From NCBI RefSeq assembly GCF_010389155.1, contig NC_057768.1, forward strand, positions 43,379,633 to 43,443,632: a stretch of 64,000 bases of DNA, in the 5' to 3' direction. Under the pieces are notes generated by a model. It made no database searches, had not been told where the DNA came from, and worked only from the letters and a program-made list of their open reading frames with translations. Origin of the DNA: Erigeron canadensis (lineage: Eukaryota > Streptophyta > Magnoliopsida > Asterales > Asteraceae). This document shows, one piece after another, positions 56,590 through 64,000 of the stretch (its first letter is position 1; every line of letters begins with the position of its first letter). Both the position numbers and the translations under genes were made by a program.

Positions 56590-57330
56590 TAAGAGGACCC
56601 TTATTTTGAGAACCCATGTATTTGTAAGAACCTTGAGAACTCTTAAATTTTGTATTAGATCATATGTTTTTTTTTGTTCATTCACATGTGAAACGTTATA
56701 AAAATATATGTTGCAGAAGAAAGTTTTTTTCAAAGCCTTATATATACTCATTTGTTTACATGTGAACGAAAACGTGAACATATTCATTCATAAGTTCACA
56801 AAAGGCAGTTTTGAAGGTTTTTAAAAAAAGTTTCTTCTACAACATACTTTTTTATATCATTTGACATGTTAATGAAAAAATAAACATGTGATATAATACA
56901 TAATTTGAGAGTTCTCGTGGTTTAAAAAAATAGTTCTCAATATATATATATATATATATATGATATATAAAGGATAACACTATAGTGATAACACCCTTAA
57001 AATAAGAACACGTTAATAACACTTAAAAATATAATTTTGATGCATTAAAAGTCTATAAAAGTTACTATTACTTAACTAATTACCATAATTTAAGTGTTAA
57101 CAACAAATTGATCCGTTAAAATCAAAAAAATCATCTTCCATTTTGATTTTCTCGAAGTTGACCGGTTAATGTGTTGTTAAACAATTAAATAATGATAATT
57201 AATTACACGTTATGTTAATTTTATGAGCTTTTAATGTATCAAAATGTAGTTTTTAAGTGTTTTCACCGTCTTCTCATTTTAAAAGTGTTTTCACTTGATT
57301 TGTCCCCTATTAATAAATACATATATATCC
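56590..57330. repeat. Two foldback MITEs in the 3' flank of oxidase 2
   Basis: About 56590-56945: arms GAGAACTCTTAAATTTTGTATTAGATCATATG and CATGTGATATAATACATAATTTGAGAGTTCTC, with inner GAACGAAAACGTGAAC. About 56965-57310: AACACTATAGTGATAACACCCTTAAAATAAGAAC at the left and TTCTCATTTTAAAAGTGTTTTCACTTG at the right, with an inner TTAATGTGTTGTTAAACAATT patch. Both are absent from the matching flank of oxidase 1. Confidence 0.75.
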
Positions 57331-57487
57331 AGCCTATTAAGTTTTATATGAAAAATATACAATTATTTTAGTCGGATAATTAAGACATTAAAAACAAACT
57401 GAACCTTGGATATTTTTATTGCTCATTGTTTATTCATAGTCATACGAAAGAAAGGGAATATAATACAGACACTTAAATTGAAAGGCA

Positions 57488-59131
57488 TCACATGTCTGTG
57501 AAATATGTTGGGAAAACCGGTATGCTTTGTGGGTGTCTAAAGAAATTCTCTGGATCCGCTACGGCTTTGATGCTTATCAATTTCTTAAAGTTGCGCCTCT
57601 TCCAGTATCTCTCGCCCCAAACACTTGCTTGTTCATATGAACCGGCTTCAAAACCTAAATCAAGATCATTATAGTTGGAATACGCCTCCCGTGGGTTCCT
57701 TGACACATACGGTGCTATAAGATCATTGAACGTTCTCAACCACTGTATACGCTGGAGTGATATTGGCGTCGAGTCTGAGTCTTGATCGAAAAAACTAACC
57801 ATTTGGTGCAATTGGTATAACACCCCAGCTCTATGAGGAAATGGAATAGCTGTCTCTGGAATCTCATCATTTCTTCCGCCAAAAGGGTGCATGATCAGAA
57901 TCTCTGATCCGTCATTTTCAAACATCTTTGTCCATAACTTTCTAAGCCCTTGTATGGGAATAGGTGTTCGTATATAGTCTAGCTTGCTTTTGGTGTTGAA
58001 GCTAACACTGGGAGGTCAGGTTAGAAGAACCTCGGTTGGGGTGTCACTCGATAAATTTCCAAATACAAGGGATGCCTGGACCATTCTCACTTCTTGGCAA
58101 ATCTCTCGTGTGACGTTAAGCTCTGGGAGCGTTGTGTTTAGTAATGGAAGCAATGCATCGATTCTGCCCTGATAAATCCCCATAAACAAAAAATTTATGG
58201 TCTTCGATGTAGTGTTTCCAATAAAGACACTAGACATCGAAATTCTTATGCTTAAATTACGATCGCCACTTGGTATGACATATTGAAATTTGTTTACAAT
58301 GTCCGTGGCACCTTCTTCTAAAGTTTTGTTCACTAAGAATATAGTTACTAACTCTGGCACAGGGACCAACCTCAGCTTCCATGCAAGAACAATTCCAAAA
58401 CTGGAAGCACCGGCACCACGAATCGCCCAAAACAAATCTTCGCCCATCGACTTCCTATTTAGAACAACACCGTTGACGTTCATGAACCGAACATCAACAA
58501 CGTTATCACCACCCATACCATATTTCCTAATAAGGTTTCCATAACCACCTCCACTTAAGAACCCACCAACACCCACCGTGGGGCAAACACCAGCAGGGAA
58601 ATACAAACTATCGGTCTTATTACTAATAGCGTAGTAAACTTCACCAAGCACGGCCCCACCTTGGACCCATGCGGTTCTGTTTCCTACATCAACATCTACA
58701 GATCTCATTCGGTTGAGATCAAGCATGACAAATGGCACATCAGCAATGGACGAAAGGCCCTCAAAGTCGTGGCCACCGCACCTGACCCTCAGTTCGTATC
58801 CATTTCTTTTGTTACATAAAAGAGCCGTACGGACCTGGAGTTCGTTGTCAGGGGTTACTATGATAGAAGGTTTAGGAGTGGAAGAGGTATTGAATCTAAG
58901 GTTGTTGACTCTAGCTCCCCATATAGGTAGGAAAGAAGAGTTGGCGAAGGTAAAAATGAGTTGGGATATGGCAGTAAAATTTTCGGAGGTTGATTGAACA
59001 CAACTTATGAAGTCTTCACCATCAGGAGTGACATCAAGAATAATGGAGGATAATGCTCCCAATGAAACAGAGAAAGAAATAGTTAGAACAAAAAGGAACA
59101 CGCATGAGGTTAGTTGTTGAGACCTTTTCAT
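57488..59131 (-). pseudogene. BBE-like FAD oxidase 2, interrupted by one in-frame stop
   Basis: Paralogue of the neighbouring oxidases; 548 codons long with one premature TGA at 58018-58016 (codon 372). The frame is otherwise open on both sides, so there is no frameshift. The N-terminal half keeps the flavin sites (H121 in RCGGHDFEGLS, C183 in FPAGVCPTVGVGG) and a signal peptide (CVFLFVLTISFSVSLG). At the same position the paralogues have CGG or CGA Arg codons, and TGA fits a C-to-T change at a CpG. As it stands the product would lack the C-terminal BBE domain and the last part of the substrate domain. The site may be polymorphic or a sequencing error, and the gene may have died recently because the remainder is well preserved. 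Confidence 0.85.
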
Positions 59132-59173
59132 GTTTTTTTTGTAATTAGTTTCATCTTGTAATGCATGTGAATG

Positions 59174-59188
59174 GTTTTATATATAATA
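59174..59188 (-). promoter_or_regulatory. TATA box of oxidase 2
   Basis: TATTATATATAAAA on the minus strand about 45-55 bp above the ATG. The word matches that of oxidase 1 in position, fitting tandem duplication. Confidence 0.5.
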
Positions 59189-59189
59189 G

Positions 59190-60684
59190 AGCCGACTAGC
59201 TAATAGTTTAGAGCTATAATATATCAGGAGTAGATAGGGAAAAACCAATTTCTTCCATGCAACCAGTTGATTCTTCCTTGATAGAAAAATCTCACTTACT
59301 TACTTACTACCATTTTTTAAGAGGCAAAACCTTAGTACTTTTGACTATATATTATAAGTAATTAGTTAGTAGTTTATCACAACGCAAGTATTTTTAAGCG
59401 AATATTGAAATACAAAAGCAAAACACTAAAGTTAAAATGAAATGTCATCAATTGTTAAAAATATGATCAGTGTCAGGTGTATAAATGACTGGAAACTAAT
59501 TTCAGATGTTCATAATAGTGTTATACTAAGTAAAAGCTTGTAATGTTTTTTTTTTTTTTCTATTCTGAATTTCAAAATTATATTTTGTACATTTGTGTTG
59601 ACATTAGTACTAAATAAAATAATGACTAGAAAACCTTTTATATAAAACCAATTACGTGGGATACTGGGATATTGCATATGGAGATACCGAAATTAAACCA
59701 ACGCCCAACTAACGACGCTAAAATACTAATTAAATTCTAATGATCCCTTTCTGAAATCCACTTCACCACCTGCGCGCTATCCCGGCCTCCATGGTTTTCC
59801 GACACCCTATCCATATGGCCGGCATGCGCATGCGCATTCACCATCTTATAATTTATTTACTGAGATACTTATATTAGTTATAAATCATGTACTTTATAAT
59901 AGTGACTTGTTGAAGCACTTTCAGACCGATATACTGTCCGATGTTTGGTAACTACTTTTTCTTTTTTAAAAGCCGTTGTTTTTACTTTTTAGGTCCAGGA
60001 CTACTAAATGTGAAGCTATCGATCATTACAATATAAATGGGAAGTACGTGATAATAGTGTTGTTTCAGGATTGGATTTGGATTGGAGGCAGGTTAAGAAG
60101 AGTTGGATGGGGTGAACACCTCGTTCTCGATCGGTGTTCATCTAACTATCCTCTGAGAATTGAACCCCTAGTGCCACGGCCACGTTACTGGGATGACGTA
60201 CATCTCCATGTAGACATGACAATTTCTGATGGTATTAGTCGTATATATATGGTGTACGTGAAATTCTTGATACATTCTGAAAGTGAAAAATTGTATGACA
60301 TAATTTGGAAGGCCTTATCAATCTCATTTATTAACCAAACACTCTCTAAATATTCAAAGTTAGATCGGCCAACATTATAACGGCCGAAAACTTCATTAGA
60401 CATCAACTAATTAATATATTAATTTACTAGCTAGTACTGAATTGTTTGATGAGATAGGCCGTGACCCTTTTCGTTTCAATATAATATATTTATGTGTTCC
60501 AAAAAAAGGCATACTTTGATACATTCGATTATTGGGTTAAAGAGTACTACATATATAGGCCAGAAGAACCAATGACATCTTATTGTTTTCTTAAACATGC
60601 TATGGGAAGGGGGGGTAAAGGTAATTATATATCCATATTTTACAATCATGCCATAGACACAGCAAAAATAAAGCACTTCGATCA
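59190..60684. other. Spacer between oxidases 2 and 3
   Basis: AT-rich. On the minus strand, 60185-60155 contains GGGGTTCAATTCTCAG, a box-B-like word preceded by GGCCGTGGCACTAG, so a tRNA-related repeat is possible. An open frame at 59976-60380 (plus) has no recognisable domain and I do not call it. Confidence 0.35.
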
Positions 60685-62361
60685 CTACACGTCCGAGAGA
60701 GATTTTGAGAAAACCGGAATACTTTGTGGGTGTTTGAAGAAATTCTCAGGATCAACTATGGCTTTGATGCGAATCAACTTCTTGAAGTTGCTTCTCTTCC
60801 AGTATCTCTCGCCCCAAACACTTGCCTCTTCATAAGTCTCACTTCCAACACCCAAATCAAGATCATTGTAGTTTGAATACGCCTCCCTTGGGTTCTTTGA
60901 CACATAAGGCGTTATATACTCATTGAAGCTTCTCAGCCAATTTATTCGCCGAAGTGATGTTGGGGTAGTGTCTGATATTTGATCGTTAAAAGTAACCTGC
61001 TGGTGAAACTGGTACAGAACCCCAGCTCTATGAGGATATGGTATTGCTGTCTCTGAATACTCATCATTCTTTCCACCAAAAGGGTGCATGTATAGAACCT
61101 CTGAGCCGTCATTTTCAAACACCTTTCTCCATATCCTTTTGAGTCCGGTTATGGGGATCGGTGTTCGTACATAGTCTAGTTTATTTTTCCCATTTAAAAT
61201 AATATTGGAAGACCGGGTTAGAAGAATCTCGGTTGAGGTGTTGCTTGTATAGCCTCCAAATACAAGGGAGGCCTGAACCATTCTGACTTCTTCACAAATT
61301 TCTCTTGTGACATTGAGCTCTGGAAACCTTTCGTCTAACAACGGAAGCAATGTGTCAATTGTCCCCTGATATATTCCATTGAACATAACATTGATAGTCT
61401 TCTTGGTAGTGTTTGTTATATATGCGCTAGATATTGTAACTCTTATGCTTAGATTTTTGTCACCATTTGGTACAACATATTGAAATTTATGCAAGATTTC
61501 TGTAGCGCCTTCTTCCAAAGTTTTGTTAACAGAGAAAATAGTTACTAATTCTGGCACAGGAACCAACCTCAGCTTCCAAGCAAGAACGATTCCGAAACTT
61601 GAAGCTCCACCACCACGAATCGCCCAAAACAAATCTTCGCCCATTGACTTTCTGTCAAGAATATTTCCATTGACATCCATGAACCGAACATCCACAACAT
61701 TATCAGCACCAGTACCGTACTTTCTAATCAGGTTTCCATAGCCGCCGCCACTCAAGTACCCACCAACACCCACCGTGGAACAAAGACCAGCAGGGAAATA
61801 CAAGGTATCGGTCTTCTGTGATATAGCATAGTAGACCTCACCAAGTACAGCGCCACCCTGGACCCATGCGGTCCTATTTGCAACGTCAACGTCTACAGAT
61901 CTCATATTAGTAAGATCAAGCATAACAAACGGAACATCAGCAGTGGACGAAAGGCCCTCTAAGTCATGGCCACCGCACCTGACCCTCATCTCGTATCCGT
62001 GTTTCTTGCTGCACAAAAGAGTAGTTCGGATTTGGGATTCGTCAACAGGGGTGACAATAACCGATGGTTTAGAAGTGGAGGATTTAATGAATCTAAGGTT
62101 TTTAACTCTAGCTTCCCAAATGGGTAGGAAGGAAGAATTAGCCGGTGTAAAAACGAGTTGAGAGATAAAGGTGACATTGTTGGAATAATAATTGGATTGT
62201 AGGCAGCTTAAGAAATCTTCAGAATCTGGTGTGACATCAAGAATTGTGGATAAAGCAGCCCCCCATGTAACAGTAGAGAAACAAAGAGCCGGAATTAATA
62301 TGAGTAGAGAAAAGCTAATTAGTTGAAACTTCTTCATGTTTTGGTGAGTTTGATCGATCAA
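60685..62361 (-). CDS. Berberine-bridge-enzyme-like FAD oxidase 3, intact, 558 aa
   Basis: Single exon, minus strand. The likely start is Met9 (62337), which aligns with oxidase 2; the eight residues before it look untranslated. Signal peptide after it (FQLISFSLLILIPALCFS). Bicovalent flavin residues are H132 (RCGGHDLEGLS) and C194 (FPAGLCSTVGVGG). Conserved C-terminal features: HPFGGKNDE, PHRAGVLYQFHQQV, YSNYNDLDLG, WGERYWKRSNFKKLI, DPENFFKHPQSIP. It is more diverged than oxidases 1 and 2 are from one another (for instance SQLVFTPANSSFLP, EARVKNLRFIKSS), so it probably split off first. Substrate unknown; the carbohydrate-oxidase activity of Asteraceae relatives is the most natural guess. Confidence 0.95.
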   Translation of the reverse strand: MIDQTHQNMKKFQLISFSLLILIPALCFSTVTWGAALSTILDVTPDSEDFLSCLQSNYYSNNVTFISQLVFTPANSSFLPIWEARVKNLRFIKSSTSKPSVIVTPVDESQIRTTLLCSKKHGYEMRVRCGGHDLEGLSSTADVPFVMLDLTNMRSVDVDVANRTAWVQGGAVLGEVYYAISQKTDTLYFPAGLCSTVGVGGYLSGGGYGNLIRKYGTGADNVVDVRFMDVNGNILDRKSMGEDLFWAIRGGGASSFGIVLAWKLRLVPVPELVTIFSVNKTLEEGATEILHKFQYVVPNGDKNLSIRVTISSAYITNTTKKTINVMFNGIYQGTIDTLLPLLDERFPELNVTREICEEVRMVQASLVFGGYTSNTSTEILLTRSSNIILNGKNKLDYVRTPIPITGLKRIWRKVFENDGSEVLYMHPFGGKNDEYSETAIPYPHRAGVLYQFHQQVTFNDQISDTTPTSLRRINWLRSFNEYITPYVSKNPREAYSNYNDLDLGVGSETYEEASVWGERYWKRSNFKKLIRIKAIVDPENFFKHPQSIPVFSKSLSDV

Positions 62362-62394
62362 TAACTAATGGATGGATGTACTTTTTTTTTTTTT

Positions 62395-62415
62395 TTTTAT
62401 ATCTATATATATAAA
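62395..62415 (-). promoter_or_regulatory. TATA-like region of oxidase 3
   Basis: TTTATATATATAGATATA on the minus strand above the start codon, next to a run of A (T on plus, 62380-62398). The exact TATA position is ambiguous because the region is a microsatellite. Confidence 0.4.
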
Positions 62416-62439
62416 CTTAATTGGTTATATATAATGGTG

Positions 62440-63540
62440 AATGAATATGAGGGTTAGAAAAGTCTCGGATAAGATGGAAATTTCAAAAGCCATCTGTTGG
62501 CCGGCCAGTGATTTTACTTTCATTGTACGTGATTGTCGTCATTCAAATGAAATAAAGGATTTCGGATTAAACACAACTATATATAATTAAGTTAATTGGT
62601 GGGTGTTTACTACTACACAATAAAATTAAATCCCAACTAAGAATTTATAATTCACAATAACAGCTTAATTTAGTTAGCTATTAATTAAAAAACTTGTACG
62701 ATCTGATTATATATGATAGCGATAATTTGAAGGTGTGACTATTCTTCAATAGCATTGGCCGTATAATGTAGAAAAAATAAAAAGAAATTTCAAGGTTGAA
62801 GACCGTGAGAGCATAAAAGTCAGTCTTTTTTAATTAGAAGTATCCAGATTCGAAGTGATCGATTTGATGTTTACCAAACATAACATACACAACCATACAA
62901 CAACACAAATTAAGCCCAATAACGTAGATGGCGGCTACCATGTGAATTTAAAGTTTTTTTTTTCTTTCATGCAATTTCCTTGATTTCCACATATCCCATG
63001 ATTGCATTGTTTTGACGGAGCAATCTTGAAAGTGTCCAGAGCACCCGCTATATATATATATTTGCTTACAAGCTGGTTGTACTAGCTTGTTTCACCAGAA
63101 AATGTACAGAGAAGCCAAAACCACAACTTCCAAAATAGTTAATTTCATTAGGTAAAATAATCATCTTGAATATTATTGATAAGCAATTGTTATCTAGTTC
63201 CATCATGATTAATGGAATTAACATTGATGTAGAGTACTTTTGATTATTTTTATACTTTTTGACTAATATATATTCAATCTCTACAAAGTGTTCAATAATA
63301 TGTCCAACAGTACTAACAAATGTGATTCTGTAAAATGTAAAATAATGTGAACATAAGGTCCTATTGTTTAATGTTTCTGTTGGTTGTTATGTGTTTGCTT
63401 CCTTGTCAAACCTTCTCAAATAGGTGTGTGAAATCGAAGTAATTTTCAACTCTAAGTGTATTTCTTCCCGGTATTCAAATTCTGTATTTAGGGGAACCAG
63501 AGCGAGATAGCGTAGATTAACCATTTTATTTAGCTTTAGT
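62440..63540. other. Intergenic, 5' flank of oxidase 3
   Basis: AT-rich with (TA)n at 63050-63060. No gene seen. Confidence 0.4.
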
Positions 63541-63544
63541 TAAA

Positions 63545-64000
63545 ACTAGAGAAAATGTCACAAATGGTCGTTGTGGTTTGTCACTTTAGCGTTTAGCCCC
63601 TTGTGTTTTTTTTCCGGTACAAATGGTCCATGACTTTTTCATTTTCGTTGCCAGAAGCCCCTGACACTAACTTCTGTTAGTTTGGGCCCGTTAGTCAGGA
63701 TTTAATTGTCCACTTACATAAAAACACACCATTCTTCTTCCTCATTCATTCTCTATCTTCTTCCTTCTTCCAGCCACCACCACCACCAAAATCCGGCCAA
63801 ACGTGATTTTTTTTTTCCAAATCTTTTGATTCATTCTAAACCGTCCATGTATTCACTGATCTAAAGTAACCTTCAACCACGGTTCACATGGATGAACATC
63901 ATATCGAATACGTGAATGTTTGTACGCATGCGGTGCCATTTAGCGGTCACCGCATCTAAATCTCGATATGTGGATGGTTTGTTTTCATAAGCGAGAAAAA
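63545..64000 (+). repeat. Left part of a Mutator-type terminal-repeat element, cut by the window end
   Basis: Starts near AACTAGAGAAAATGTCACAAATGG, then TGGTTTGTCACTTTAGCG, CCCTTGTGTTTTTTTTCCGG, GCCAGAAGCCCCTGACAC and TTTGGGCCCGTTAGTC. This is the style of plant foldback and Mutator-type repeat ends. The other end is outside the window. Confidence 0.45.

Noticed and set aside
57488..57925. Separate short oxidase gene
   Set aside because: It is the same frame as the larger piece upstream, joined across one stop codon; it has no start or signal peptide of its own.
59976..60380. 134-codon plus-strand frame between oxidases 2 and 3
   Set aside because: No recognisable domain, no paralogue in the cluster, mixed hydrophobic and Pro stretches without a pattern.

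Overview
This is nuclear DNA of a flowering plant. It is AT-rich, the genes have many GT-AG introns, intergenic space is filled with small DNA transposons, and every recognisable protein is plant-type (a chloroplast ClpS-like adapter, an NTMC2T5-type SMP/C2 protein, an AGD-type ArfGAP, berberine-bridge-enzyme-like oxidases). The oxidases look closest to the carbohydrate-oxidase type known from sunflower and lettuce, so Asteraceae is my guess. That is inference, not proof.

Layout. 1-475: 3' part of a gene on the minus strand that leaves the window. 2.5-3.7 kb: T-rich tandem repeat. 4.25-10.0 kb (+): eight-exon NTMC2T5-like lipid-transfer/tether protein (669 codons plus stop). 12.5-20.4 kb (+): nineteen-exon BAR-PH-ArfGAP-ankyrin protein (805 aa). 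23.3-25.8 kb (+): four-exon plastid ClpS-like adapter (195 aa). 27.5-29.1 kb (+): two-exon acidic protein of 304 aa with a Ku-binding-like motif at its N-terminus, followed by a decayed duplicate of its second exon. I checked reading-frame continuity across every junction of these models by hand.

31-50 kb is an accessory zone. It holds three paralogous two-exon genes on the minus strand, each encoding a secreted precursor of exactly 85 aa with a shared motif (basic residue, then LRTI, then APP(P/A)P) and a Pro-rich C-terminus. I do not recognise this family and regard it as the best candidate for something undescribed. Two of the genes lie in a segmental duplication of about 2-3 kb, with a relic of a BBE-like gene between the copies. 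Around them are mini-Helitrons (one back-to-back pair), a 1.2-kb Mutator-like foldback with a 9-bp target duplication, palindromic MITE arrays, an inverted duplication of an unknown gene fragment, and an LTR-like block.

50.8-62.4 kb (-): a tandem cluster of three intronless BBE-like FAD oxidases. The outer two are intact (557 and 558 codons) and the middle one carries a single in-frame stop. The 3' flank of the middle copy matches that of the first copy but is split by a 5'-truncated LINE and by MITEs, so the order of events can be read. The four housekeeping-type genes on the left form no evident pathway. The right half may be a defence-type neighbourhood (secreted peptides plus apoplastic oxidases), supported only by signal peptides, W-box cores at two peptide promoters and tandem duplication.
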